DNA of 64,000 nt from Agrocybe praecox (GCA_964017145.1 OZ024850.1:310001-374000), one strand, 5' to 3'; shown: positions 47,939-60,548, numbered from the stretch's first letter. Made by a program: numbers and translations. Notes: generated by a model from the sequence alone, not told the origin.

Positions 47939-50900
47939 TTAGCCAACGCAGAGATTGTCTCCAATATTCAGGTCACAGTTGGAATCCAACTGAGGATTGA
48001 GCGCGACGAGCTGAGCTTGAGTGATGCCCTGAGCAGTCGTAATCTTGGAGCAGAAATCTCCACTCTGCACAGTGTATACTTTCCCGCATGGTCTTCCACC
48101 TCCAGTAACACAATAAGCTGCGCCGAGTTGGATATTCGTACAGGCGGTATTAATTTCAGAATTCCATCGCAAAAAGTCCGGTGCTGCGATGTGGAATTGT
48201 GTTTCGATGGCAGGGCAATTATCGCCAGATACGACGGTATAGTATGTCGTGCAATTGGTAAGTGAGCCAACGGCGATATTTGACGGAGGTCCTGTTGGTG
48301 TCGTAGAGTTGCCTGAGCTGGCGACGCAGTAAGCCGAACCGGGAATGATGTTTGTACACCCCGAGTTCACCTCAGGATTCATCGCGATGAACTGAGCGAG
48401 CGTGATACCGAACCGCGTGTCAATGACATTGCAGGAATCACCACCGACGACTGTGTAATACTGCGTGCATCCAGCCGTAATGGTGCCGGCTGCGACATTT
48501 GAAGGGACAGTCGCCGAGGACGAGTTGCTCGCGACGCAGTATGCTGATCCCACAGCGATATTCGTGCACCCGGAGTTTACTTCAGGGTTCATGGAGATGA
48601 ATTGAGCCAGTGTAATGCCGAACCTTGTGTCGAAGACAGAACATGTATCACCACTAACGACAGTGTAATACTGCGTACACCCGGCAGTGATGGTCCCTGA
48701 AGCGACGTTGGACGGGACGGTGGAGGTCGAGTTGCTGCTGGCGACGCAATAGGCAGATCCCAGTGCAATGTTCGTGCACGCAGAGTTGATCTCGGGGTTC
48801 ATCACAATAAATTGTGCGAGGGTGATACCAAATTGTGTGTCAATTGTCGTACAAGTATCACCGCTGATGACGGTATAGTACTGCGTACAACCAGCCGTAA
48901 TTGTCCCTGATGCGACGTTTGACGGTATCCCTCCAGGAGAAGATGTATTACTGCTAGCAACGCAGTATGCAGATCCCAGCGCAATGTTCGTACATTGCGC
49001 GTTCACTTCAGGATTCATGGTGATAAATTGAGCGGTGGTGATATTGAACGCGGCGTCGATGGTAGCGCATGTGTCCCCCGAAACAATAGTGTAGTACTTG
49101 GTACATCCATCCGTGATCGTACCAGGCGCGACATTGCTTGGGGGTGCATTAGGATCAGCAGCTCCAAATTGTGGAAGAGGGACGAGAGGCAGAACACAAT
49201 ATGCCAGCCCAAGAACAATATTGGTGCATTGAGAATCGACGCCGGGGTTGAGAAGGGTGAATTGGGTAGGCGTAAGGCTAAACTGCGTCTCTATAGAACC
49301 GCAACTGTCGCCGGGTACGACCGTGTAATATTGTGCACACGATGTTGTCGTTGTATTCGGGGCAATGTTCGCTGGGGGAGGCACCGCTCGGAGAGTGTAA
49401 TTGCCCGTCGGGAAGAGAGTGCATATGGCAGATCCTGTAGGTAATGATCCACTTGATAGTTCCGAATTCCACGAAAGGAGATCGGTCGCGTTATCAAAAC
49501 CAAACTCGTCAGCTATGCTTTGAAGAGTATCGCCGGGCTGAAAATCAGTTATGTTAATACGAAAGTTCGAGCTTAGGAGTCAAAATTGGAAAACTCACTA
49601 CAACGGTGTAGTAATACCCGCATGCGACGTTACGGGTTCCCGCTGCGACATTCGTTGGGGCAGGCACACCTGCAGGCGTCAATGTGATGGTGGCAAACGT
49701 AGGCGTGTATCCTGCCGACGGGATAGAATAGCTGATGATAGTGGCCGTTGAGAAATTTGCTGTAATCGAAGTGATAACATTCGTCTCTGTCGCAAAAGGA
49801 GGGTATGGTGCCACACAGTAGTAGTAATTTAGCCACAAATTACTACAGTCCTCGTCGATTTCTATATTTTCCGTAGTCAGTTATTATGCACCTCAAAAAA
49901 TGATCTTTTATGCACACCAGGGTTTAAGAGAAGGAAGTCGGACAGGGATATTGAATTTGCTAGAACGACCGTGTTGCAAATATCGCCATCCTGGACCTTG
50001 TAATATTTTCCACAGTTGGACGTAGTGCCATTGACAGTCGGGGTAGGAATTGGCGCTTGAGTAGTAGGAGTTGCTATACGCCGTGATTAAACCTCATTCT
50101 ATCCAAGAAACTTATTGGGACATACCAGCAGGGTTCGCATCGCTAGTCGCTCCAACATTTGGGAATCCACCATTCGGAGTGAGACAAATCTTCTGACCGA
50201 CACGCAGCGACATGAGTTGGCAATACGTCCCCAGTTCAGGATTGAAAGATTGAAGCTGAACGCTAGTAATATTCGTCCCAGTCGTGCTGCCAGCAGCCTG
50301 GGATACCGAGTCGCAAGTATCGTTCGTTTGGATGGTGTACGTGTGGCATGCCTGAGGAATACAGAGAATTGTGCCAGCAGCAACGTTACAGTCGACATCG
50401 AGGAAGGGATTGGCTGCTAGAACGTTATTGTCGCTGACACTGTACTGCGTCCCGAGCTGAGAGCATGTCGTTGCGGACGTAGCAGTAACATTTCGTCCTG
50501 TCACCGCGCAGTCGGAAGAGAAAGCGTTGGTTGCGTTTGTCCCGAATGTCGATCCGGGGTCTGCAATAACCGGAGCCGACGGAGCCGACGAAACATTATA
50601 GGAAGCGAATGCGCTGAAGATTTGGAATTTGAGACTACTGCATTGCTTGAGCGAAAGTATGGCTTACGTTCCACATTTTGTTATAGCAGCAGAAAGCAGG
50701 TCAGCGAGCGCCCATGTATGTGTGGCCGGATTGCTTAGCGTTGCGTTCAACGTCTTTAAGGGACAGTAGGTGCACAGTTGAGAATTCGGCAGGGCCTGAG
50801 AAGAAGAAGAATTAAACAGATGCAGATGTAAGCATGTAGAGATGGTGAAACACGTACGAGAAATCCTCCGGTCGTATTAAGATTCGCAATCAACGGGCTA

Positions 50901-51556
50901 CAGAACTCGAGTGATGTTGGGTCTTGCAAACATTGGGTTGTATATGGACCGATAATAGCGTCAACAGCGTATGTTGGTGGATAAGTAACATTGTTACTTT
51001 GGATGGTGTAGCCTTGACACGAAGATATAACACTAGATCGATATGATTGGAGGGAAGAGGCGCAGGCTGATGTGCAGACATTTGTAAGATCTTCTGTCGT
51101 TCCTAGGATTAACGGACTGACGCTAAACAAGAAAATAATTTCAAAAACGGTTTTCAAGCTTGAAGGGTAAGTTGCCTACGCCATGACTGTGATGTTCGAG
51201 TTACAGTTTACAGGTGCTGTCAGTGCAGATGCAGATGCTGACGGTGGTGAAGGACTAGTCGGAAGATACTGAGGAAGATAGACCTGCATCGACGTATCCA
51301 ATGCTGCCAAGTTCAAGCTCGAATTTGCGGATACGAGACGTAAGCCATCCTTGTTATTCGAGTTTTCCGATATATCGTCTACGAGTGTGGTAGCATTTTT
51401 TCGTGACTGGGCGAGCTGCTCGACTAGGTTCTTGTGGAAAGCTTTGTTGCCCGCGGCACCTTGGTGAGATACTCTATGGTGGAAAGGCTGGGTGCTGAGG
51501 ACAGGTGCCGTAGAAAAAGTCAGAGCCAGCAAGGAAAGATACCCTAACCGTTTCAT
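47939..51556 (-). CDS. Secreted multi-LysM protein (about 11 LysM modules)
   Basis: Start ATG 51556 gives a signal peptide (MKRLGYLSLLALTFSTAPVLS). After a Ser/Asn-rich propeptide-like stretch comes a Cys-rich module (CTSACASSLQSYRSSVISSCQ... YCPL). LysM modules follow: a divergent one (CSQLG...CIP), then CHTYTIQTNDTC..., CGKYYKVQDGDIC..., CGYYYTVVPGDTL..., and seven C-x-x-YYTV-x-GD-C...-NPE-x-x-x-x-CTNI-x-x-G-x-AYCV type modules. All seven lie in the last exon (49384-47939), which stops at 47939. LysM modules bind chitin or GlcNAc oligomers; their conserved Cys indicate an extracellular fungal form. No catalytic domain is visible. The gene shares a divergent promoter with the GH18 killer-toxin-like chitinase at 52008, a pairing known for fungal subgroup-C chitinases. 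Several introns between 49505 and 51180. Confidence 0.88.
47941..49340 (-). repeat. Tandem LysM-encoding repeats
   Basis: Seven consecutive units of roughly 180-210 bp inside one exon encode near-identical LysM modules joined by PSNVA-x-GTIT-x-GCT linkers. The central units (about 48270-49080) are the most alike, suggesting recent unit duplication or gene conversion. Confidence 0.8.
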
Positions 51557-52007
51557 GGTTCTGGACGAAGGTTGAAACGTTGACGGGGTAATATTTTCAT
51601 CCCTCACTTTTGAGCTCGCGCTATATTAACGCTATAGCAATAGATATGGTTATGAGATATGTCCGGGCATCAATGCCAAGGCAAACTCAGAAGTTATTTA
51701 AAGATTTCGGATCCACACGGGCGCTTACCCCTCACAAAATCCGCCCGTATGACCGATTTGGACATAATGGATGACCCAAATGCAAACGTCCTCCTTGCGA
51801 AAAGTTGAGTTTCAGGAACCGGTGTGTATTCACTTTGTCATCCCGTCTATGTTAATCAGAGATATTATTAGCACTATCCACATGCCGGCGTCAAAAGGAC
51901 ATTATGGATTACCGAGATAGTCGGGATCACGGAATCAGAGCCGTAAGATGTAACTTATAACTCGAAGAATCCTTTGAACTTTCCCTCCATTTTTCGAGCT
52001 GAGTAAA
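51557..52007. promoter_or_regulatory. Divergent promoter LysM / GH18 pair
   Basis: 451 bp between the two start codons. A shared regulatory region is inferred from the head-to-head layout. A TATATTAA-like stretch lies at about 51620 on the LysM side. I see no clear TATA box on the GH18 side. Confidence 0.6.
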
Positions 52008-55000
52008 ATGAGCTCAAATATCGGGGTGATGAAGCTCGTCCTTCTTTTTATTGCTGGTATGTCTTCTCGAGTTGCAAGGAAAAGATATATCTAACTTTGC
52101 TCTAGTACTTCAGCCGTTCATTACCACTACTGTCCTTTCTCAGAACATTACACTACCTGTTGGTCTTTGCACAGGTAAATATTCTAATGAATAAACTCAG
52201 TTCGACTCCTGACTTGATTAGCCAATATACCGTGTTCCAATGGCGCTTGTTGCAATTCGGTGTCTGGATTCTGTGGGTAGGTGCTCTTTCCTCTTCGAAT
52301 GATGTATTAGAAGAATATATATTTTATTTTTTGTAGCTTTGGTCCCGAATTTTGCACCCCTGTTGCGAGCGGTGGTACATGCACGTCACATTGTGATGCT
52401 CTCGCGGAATGTGGTCCCTTTGCCGCGGCAGCAAATCACACTTGCCCCCTCAACGTTTGTTGCAGTCAGGTATGTCATATATAATATTTGGCACCACCAC
52501 TTTACTTTACGATGAGCTAATCGTCTCCAGTTTGGGTTCTGTGGGACTACGGACGGTGAGTTTCTTTCACTCGCATCATACTCGTTCAACATCATCTGAT
52601 ATAAATTATTACGTACACAGAATTCTGTGGCACTGGATGTCAATCCAACTGTAACCCACCTGGCCAGCAATCGTGCGGTGCAGATCAACAATCTGCATTA
52701 CAGCGGAGAATTGGATACTACGAGGTACGTGCTATTTTTAGACTACGTTTCCCTGAAATCATTAGCTAACCAAAGAAATTCCCAGGGTTGGGCCCCAACA
52801 AGGTCTTGCAGCGCTTATCCTCCCGAGTCCATATCAGCAGAAACATTAACGCACAGTAAGTATCATTGATGGCGATTTAAGTGCTCTGATGATGATGATC
52901 CCTTTTTCTTTTTAAAAAAAAAGTTAATTTTGCATTTGCATTGATTTCGGACTCTTACAATATCATTGAAATGAGTCCTGGTGATCGTGGTCTTTGGACA
53001 CGAACGACGGCTCTGAAGAAGAAGAATATCGCGTTGAAAGTATTCTTGTCTATCGGAGGTTGGAGCTTCAATGATCCTGTCAGTACCTCTCGGTCTTTTT
53101 TCTTTTTTTAGAACACGACGCTTATTATAACTTATTTTGCCTTCCCATTATCTAGCCGACTCAGCATATATTCAGTAACCTGGTGGGATCGGACGCAAAC
53201 ACTCAAACGTTTATTGCCGATGCCTTGAACCTCATGCAGGCCTACTCCTTCGATGGGCTAGGTGCGTATTTCCAAACACTATGCGATGAATCACCATACT
53301 AACGTACGTTTTGTATCATAGATATCGACTGGGAATACCCAGTCGCAGCAGAACGTGGAGGCGTACCAGCTGATAAAGAGAGATACCCAATCTTTATGGC
53401 AAAAGTCAAGGCAGCGTTCAAATCGCGTGGATATGGGCTCACGTTCACTGCACCTTCGAGTTATTGGTATCTTCAACACTTTGATCTCCCGGCTTTGATG
53501 CAGTCGGCTGATTGGGTCAATGTGATGTGAGTAGGCAGAACGAGGCTCATAGCACTATACCAGGAGCTGAGATGATTGAATAGGACGTATGACTTGCATG
53601 GAACATGGGATGGAACAGACCCTTATATCGGTGTGTCTCAGTGTGTAGTTCGATTGTATGCTATCTTTTGCTCATGCATACACTTCTTTTAGGAAATGTC
53701 GTTCTTGGGCACACCAATCTCACTGAAATCAAGCAAACAATGCAACTGTTTGCCAATGTCGGAGTTAATCCTAGTCAAATTGTTCTAGGTATTGGGTTTT
53801 ACGGACGGTTAGCAGACCAAATATTTAATGAATCACTGGAGGGACGACTGAAATTTACTTGAAAATAGGTCCTTCCAGCTAGCAGACTCCTCGTGTAGCG
53901 CTCCTGGATGTGCATTCATAGGAGGAGCCGACGCGGGACCTTGTTCAGATAGCTCTGGGACGTTGATGTACTCGGAGATCGAGACTATTATCACGTCTAA
54001 TCATCTATCGTATGCTCTCTAGGCTTATAGTCGTTGTCTGACAAGACTTACCTCAGAGATTTCCAGGCCCGTGTATGACGATTCTTCAGCCGTTAAGTAT
54101 ATCGTATGGAATGAAGATCAGTGGGTTAGTTATGACGATTCACAAACATTGGCAGTAAGTCTTTTATATGTACCTCTGTTTTATCAATCACCGACTATCT
54201 TGTCCTTTTGTTTGATAAAATAGCAAAAGCTTCAGTACGCAAACACCATATGTCTGGGAGGTAGATCTCTATTCACTCAGGAGTCAAATTCAGCGGGAAA
54301 TAATAACTGACGATACCTATACTTAGGAACGATGATATGGTCTGTGGACCAAGACGATTCGCAGTATACAGCTCTTGCAGCGCTGTATGGTGATGTCGAT
54401 ATAAACAAACCTTCGAGCACCGAGTCGGGAAACCTTTGCAGAATAACGGGATGCGGTGCGTACTTTTACATAAATAGAGGAATTTATTCGGAGCTTAATT
54501 GATCGATTTCATAAGGTCAAAGCTGCCCTGCCGGTTTCGAGTCGCTTACGACCGTCACGCAGATCCCAGATATATCCGGGACGTGTCCCACCAATAATCC
54601 AGCCCACTTGTGTTGTCCGGTTGGTTTGGAGCCACAGGGATGCCATTGGTCTGGTGGTGGTGGATCTACGTGCAACGCTCAGTGCGATGTGGGAGAGATT
54701 ATTATGGCACTCGATGAGACTGGCGGGGACGGCAACCCGACTTGCGTCCAAGGATATAAGGCCTTCTGTTGTAAATCAGGCCAGCTAGATCCTGGTATTT
54801 TACTTCAGCCACTTTTTACGTTAATAATTCGGGCTGATATATATACAATCAGGTGACTGTTTCGCTGGAAGTGAGTGATGCGTATACAATGATCAAATTT
54901 CTTGCTCACCTTTGACTTAGGTTGTTTCGCCGATTCGTGCGCTGCAGGTTATCAGGTACAGACACGCGTAAAGCAAGGAAGTCAAGATAATGGTGGTTGT

Positions 55001-58000
55001 GAGAATCAAGGGCCTCTCGTCAAAAATCCTGTTTGTCCGCAGGTTTGCCAGAGCAATACAAAGCCTGTGTGCTGCCAAGAAGGATGTAAGTCGTATTTTC
55101 CATGGCGCATAGCCAAAACGCTAATCTTATTTTTCAGTTGGCTACACAAATGTGTGTTTTGATATTGTTTCACCAATTATTCGAAGTACTTACCCACCCG
55201 AATGCAGTGCGAGTGGGTGGGCGATCCTCCTAATTGCTTCAACTCTGTCTGCAGGCCTGGACAAGTTGCATTATGTATGTATTTCTTGGCTAATTATTTA
55301 TCGTTATTTGATTTTATGCTTACTTTTAACAGTCAGCGATATGCAAGGTGATGCATCTCAGGTAGGTTTCCTACATTTTTCTGCCAAGTTTCCCACGCAC
55401 TAAGCGCGTTGCGCCTGAACGCGCGTGCACGTGAGCGCGTGAGAAATTTGATTTTAAACTTTTGTGATGGCCATTCTGTCAAGGTTTGCCGACGTCTACC
55501 TTGTTCAAATCACTGCTAGGGGCTACTGAACCGACTCAAAACTTCATAACATGCAATATCTGACCCATTTAAATCTAGTCATGCACATCTAATAAGCGTC
55601 TCTATTGTTGTGACCCACCAACAAGTAAGGCAACATGAGTCTCTGTGTGCATTAACCTGACACAAGTCTTCTGGTAATGTCAGATGCGGCATTCCTTCCT
55701 GTTCCAGAAGAATGGGTCTTCCCATCTCAGTCCCCAGTTGGTGAAGGATACAGTGTTCACCAACCTGCAACTTTCACTGTCGATTTTGATGATAACACCG
55801 GAACATCCGACACCTCCCAACACGGAGCAGGTTCTTCTGAACTGGGCGACGATGGAAGGGAAAATGACAGCCCAGTACGCATTCTTTCAAAAATCATCAC
55901 AACTTAGAGCATATAATAACTGTGGAGAATTAGTTCGGAGAGGTTTTCATTTCCTCTCCCAACGCCGGATCTGTTAGTTCTCTTACGCTCGCCGCAAATT
56001 GGGTAATCACCGGCTGTGATCCCACTAGTGACCAGGAACAGAAGGTAGGTACGGTGAAAGGCGCATAGACGCAGTTACTAAAAGTTAATATATTCAGGTC
56101 AATGCGTATTGTACGCTCCCAATTGACCACGAGGACTCTGGCTGTGGACACGTATTCATCGACGGAGCTAAAGACACTATCATCCGAATGCCTAAATCCT
56201 GTGGATTGGGACCGTATGCACGGGTCGTTTCATTAGAATTGCATCATAACCAATCGTCACTTGATTCTCACCACGCAAAGCGTGCACAATCAGACGTTTA
56301 TCTCCTTCATTTCGATTATAACTTTGCTGCAGTTCCATCTTCGAACAGACCGGTATTGTAAGTAGATATGCCGATGGTAGGTATATGCTTGCTAACAACA
56401 CTATTCTAGAATGCGAGCAGATTTGGTACTGTTTTCCTTACTCTGTGACACTTTGCGATGTAGCTAACCGTATGATTAAAGACTGACATTCCAGGCTACG
56501 TGAGTCCCTCCGTCCCTATCTAATGTATCGCAGAACGTCTCTCTAACGTCGATGTAATTGCTTAGTGGGATTCTATAATCAACAGTGCTCCAGATTCCGG
56601 GACGACCACGACTAAGAGAAGCACAAACAGGAAGCGAGATTTCCATCAGCCTGAGGAATTGGAGAAAAGATGGTATGGCCTTACTCTTTAACGCGTATCA
56701 GCCGTTACTAAACTTATTCATACTTAGGTTTGGGCCATTTGATAGCTGGCTCCAAAAGTTAACAACGATTACGCTCAATGATCAAATTAGTCGCAATTTC
56801 CACTGGTCTGACAGTTACACGATCTTCCATCAAGAGGAACAGTGCCCCCACTTTTCTTCAAGTCTCGACATTACAATTTCGGGAACGGCTCAAGTAACGT
56901 CTGCATTTGGGTATTACTTGGAGGCCAGTGTTGTCCCTCCGGGTGTTCAACAGGTTTGAATTTCTAGCTCAGGTTGGCTAATACATTACTGATAAAATGG
57001 TGCATGTATCAGGCTTACGTCTATGTGAAGGCTGGTGCTGGCGCATCAGCTACGTTCAGTATCGTCGGGTTAGCGGAAGCTCAATTTGACTCTGAACGTC
57101 TTGAACTGGTTTCCTTTGGATTCCCTGGCCTTTACTATCCGGGACTACTTACTATAGGTCCTTCCCTTCATTTGTACGGGCAATTGACGGGTCACCTCAG
57201 CTTCTCGGGGAAGTTCTCGACGAGCGTTGGGTATGATTTCCCGGTGAATAGGCTCTCCCCTTAATTTCTTATATTACTGATATCTAGTACAGCCCTTCGA
57301 CATGGCTTTCGGAAAGCAGGATGGAAACTCGGACGAAGAAATCGGATTCAAGAAAGTTACGCCAACTAATAATGGGCAGGGTTATGATTTCTCAGTTGGA
57401 TACAATGTCAATCTGGAAGGAGGAGCCGACGTACGTATCCCCCAAGGTTCTCATTTTCTGTCGCTGAATTACCGCGTCTTTCTATAGGTCCATCTGGTAT
57501 GTACCCATGCCTTGGATCCTACATAGGTTATTTAAATGTGTATTTTAGATTCCCAGCTTCCAACTTGGTATTAGGTGAGAACAGAACCACTGTACTATTC
57601 AAACGTGTTTCACATTTATCCATCAACAGTGTTTTGGGAGGAGCGCTTCTTGATGCACAGATAAGTTTTTTAATGCTCGCTGTGCCCTCTTGACCGATCC
57701 TTGACCTTACCTTTAATATTTTACGCTTTCGTCGAAGCGGACCTTTTTGCGGGAGTCTCAATAAATGGCAGCGTTTCATCTGCGGTATTTGAGTTTCCTT
57801 TTTTTATGGATTGAATATTCTAATATGCTCTATACAGTCCGCGCCGCAATTCTGCGTTAGCCCGGTGAGTGAACCATCTTGCCACAGGTTGATATTTACT
57901 CATTGGAATATCATCAGCACTTTGGTGTATCCCTAAATGCAGGGCTCACTGGCTCCGTACTCTTCTGGCGTGACAATGCTCTTAGCGTTCCTTTATATAA

Positions 58001-60291
58001 CCCTGCGCCGTTCCCTTTTGGCGAGACTTGCTTCGGTTCCAGATCTGATCTGTCAAGGAGGGACAATGAGGATTACGTTTACAATGCGATCCTCAAAGGT
58101 AATCAAGGTACCTTGACGGATTATGCGCACGAGTCATCGCAGCCAGCGTACATGGAATACAAACGACGATTGGGGCAGAACAGAAAAGTCTTGCCGGAAA
58201 CCAAGAAGGTAACCGTACCGTCCAAATCTGACCAAAAAAGCCAATCAATCTCGCGTCGGGGGATCCCCTTCTTACCTGGTCAGTAGCCTTTATTACACTT
58301 ACTACGTAAATCTGCTGATTCAATTGATATACAACAGGTGCACTGTTCTGTCCTAGTACGTTCTTTTATCTTGCAACGCTTTTACAAAACTAAAAACACC
58401 TTTACAGCAACTGGATCCGATATTGTCAATACTCCTAATGGCTCAAAGGAGTGCTTTGTCGACCAACCTGACCTAGATCCCGATCAAATTGAGGACAGAA
58501 TTGCCAGACGATCCGACCTCTATTTCAACGGTGATTTCTCAGCGCCCTTAGTAGTTGAGTATCTTTATTTTGAGACGCACAGTTGTATATTTATATGCCT
58601 CCACTAGAACTTGACAAACCGGTCTTCCAACTCCCCATTCCATGTTCTTGCTGAGCAAGCTCCCCTGCATGCCTGTCCAGGACAATCACTTACTATCCCG
58701 GCCTACACGAGCGTCCCTATCTCTACGTACTTCGATCTTAAGTTTCCTGGAGAGCTCGACGGAGAAATTGAGGCGTACTCGCCTGATCCTCCTGTTGCTC
58801 TCGGCGGTAAACTTTCAGTCCGTAAAGGCGTTGCGGTATACGCCCGTGAACATGTGTGCGTTGCTCCTTTGATCTTCTTTCTAGTCACTGGCTAAATGTG
58901 GCAAACCTTTTTCAGATTTGAGCAGAGCATGGGTGTGTTGAATGATCAAGAAAAGGCAGACTGCTCGCTAAGTAAAATCAACAGGATCATTGACTATAGA
59001 TTATCTGGTGGAGTTCCCTCAATTATGGGAAAATGCAGCTGGTACTGTTGACTTCTGCACCTGGGTTAGGTATGTTTTGTTTTGCTTGGATCTCATTGAA
59101 TAGTATGAACTTCATGAATCTTAGGGACAACTTGGAAAACTCGCCCCCTTACTACAATGGCAACGTTTTCGACGAAATAGGCACTTGCTATCCACGCGTC
59201 TCAGGCGTTATAAACGGTCCCACCAGTATGCCAGGTGGGTCAAATTTATCTATTCGTATTGTCTTTAAACTTACACATAATACAGCTTTGCAACAGTCAA
59301 TGAATGTTATCAAAAATTTGGCTTTGTAAGTCTCGAACAGATATACAGATCCACTGTAGCTCAAAAATTCCAGGTTTTCCTCCGAGAGAGTCTTCCTTCC
59401 TCCTTTGGGAGCCGAAAAATCATTTGTAACCGTGGATAACTTCAATAAGAAATGCAGTACTGTTCAAACCGCGTGCGTCTCTTATACCTTGCTTTTGATT
59501 TTGATTATATATCACCCACTATTATCAGAATTATACGAGCACATGTTGGTACGTAATTTGCGCTACCAGTAGAAACTTGACTTGACTGATAGCCCCGTAC
59601 CTTCGCCTATCACCCAGCTGCCATGAACTACATGAACGATAATCTAGTTAGACGAGACTTTTTGCAGGGTGCAACGTGTATTCGTAATGTTCTTTCAAGG
59701 TGGCAGACAGCGTACAGAGCGTCAAATGTCGACGCGCCGGATCGCCAAATCGTTGACATCGTCACTGACATTTACAATCCAGTGAGTATTGGTGGAAACC
59801 TACCCTTATTATCTATTTTGACTCGGATACTGACTGACTTTGTTTTCAAGTTCGTTAAAAGCCTCGTTGCTGGAGTGCCAGTCTATCTCACAAACGAAAT
59901 TAACACTTACATAAATGCCCTTGGTAATGGTCCACTGCAGGGCGTAGATCTCTCCCTCTTCGTCTTGACAGATAACGAGGCTCTCGAACCAAATCTCAAT
60001 CCGGGTCAGAATGTACCATATAGCTCGGACCAAACTGTCACGATAGCACAGTTGCGGGATCTGGCTGCTAGCATGCCACAATCGATTACAGTGAGTCTCA
60101 ATTCAAATTGATCGCAAAGTTCTCAGAAATTCTGATGATGATTTCACCTTCCAGTGGTAATTATTCTTCTCAGGTTCTATATTTTTGCATTATGATGTTG
60201 ATCATGTTATATTCAGGTTAAATCAGTTACCATAAATCAATTCTACACGCAAAAATTTCCCCCATTATGTGAGTACACATACCTTCCTTGA
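52008..60291 (+). CDS. GH18 subgroup-C chitinase, killer-toxin alpha/beta-like
   Basis: Very long multi-exon gene. ATG 52008 gives a signal peptide (MSSNIGVMKLVLLFIAVL). A Cys-rich ACCNSVSGFCGFGPEFC module follows, then a CBM18-type chitin-binding module (NVCCSQFGFCGTTDEFCGTGC). The GH18 barrel contains the catalytic DxxDxDxE as FDGLDIDWEYP (about 53260-53335), plus KVFLSIGGWSF and MTYDLHGTWD. The Glu acid is present, so it should be an active chitinase. Cys-rich segments follow (CCPVGLEPQGCHWSG, CCQEGFGYTNCEWVG), then YCCDPP and FLPVPEEW. A dibasic region KRSTNRKRD...EKRWFGPF (about 56620-56670) leads into a long C-terminal domain to TGA 60289-60291. Homologues show the same order, and a similar alpha/beta subunit docks yeast killer toxins to chitin. 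No gamma (tRNase) subunit gene is seen. Over 30 introns; some junctions uncertain. Confidence 0.85.
55361..55577 (+). other. Unusually long intron with CG-rich inverted repeat
   Basis: The exon ending ...DMQGDASQ must join SCTSNKRLYCCDPPTN, so about 217 nt is removed (donor GTAGGT, acceptor AATCTAG). Inside it, GCGCGTT (55404-55410) and AACGCGC (55418-55424) form a stem, followed by CGCGTGCACGTGAGCGCG-like sequence. The composition differs from the AT-rich neighbouring introns and resembles the block at 33619-33650. Confidence 0.5.
57661..57724 (+). other. Candidate AT-AC intron in the GH18 gene
   Basis: After ...GGALLDAQ the frame hits a stop within 12 codons, so an intron must be removed before the exon encoding ADLFAGVSINGSV. 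The boundary ATAAGT (donor) to TTTTAC (acceptor) joins in phase as DAQ|AFVEADLF. A GT-AG alternative (donor GTTTTT four bases in, acceptor TCGAAG) gives DAQITDLF. Both keep the frame; the first has the better donor context apart from its first base. Confidence 0.4.
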
Positions 60292-60395
60292 ACTACTTGT
60301 CTGACGAGGAGTCCAGCCTTTCAAATTTCAATCTTTAAATGTTATTGTATTATTTATCATTGATGATCTTATCGCTATGCGTTCTTTATTCTGAG

Positions 60396-60404
60396 TATAT
60401 ATAT
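60396..60404 (+). promoter_or_regulatory. TATA box of ThDP enzyme gene
   Basis: TATATATAT about 150 bp upstream of ATG 60549, in a 257 bp intergenic gap after the GH18 gene. Confidence 0.4.
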
Positions 60405-60548
60405 CGGTGCGAAAATGGCTTCCATCATGTGGTCCCCACTCAGAAATAAATCAATTTCTTGTCAAATGACATTAAAAGTATAGCCGATTTGTCGTTTAGG
60501 CTTTCCCACCCGATCCTCCCGTGGCCGTTCGTTTATACCACCACCATA

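Noticed and set aside
57870..57892. Apparent 23 nt intron in the GH18 gene
   Set aside because: A GT-AG pair of 23 nt would keep the frame, but a single intron of about 104 nt that skips the 27 nt mini-exon also keeps phase, so an ultrashort intron is not required.
58971..59000. Apparent 28 nt intron in the GH18 gene
   Set aside because: An alternative donor (GTGTGT, about 40 nt upstream) with the same acceptor gives an ordinary-length intron in phase.
46013..60291. Complete killer-toxin operon including a gamma (tRNase) subunit
   Set aside because: No small secreted gamma-like gene is present; the neighbour at 46013-47744 has no signal peptide and does not resemble it.
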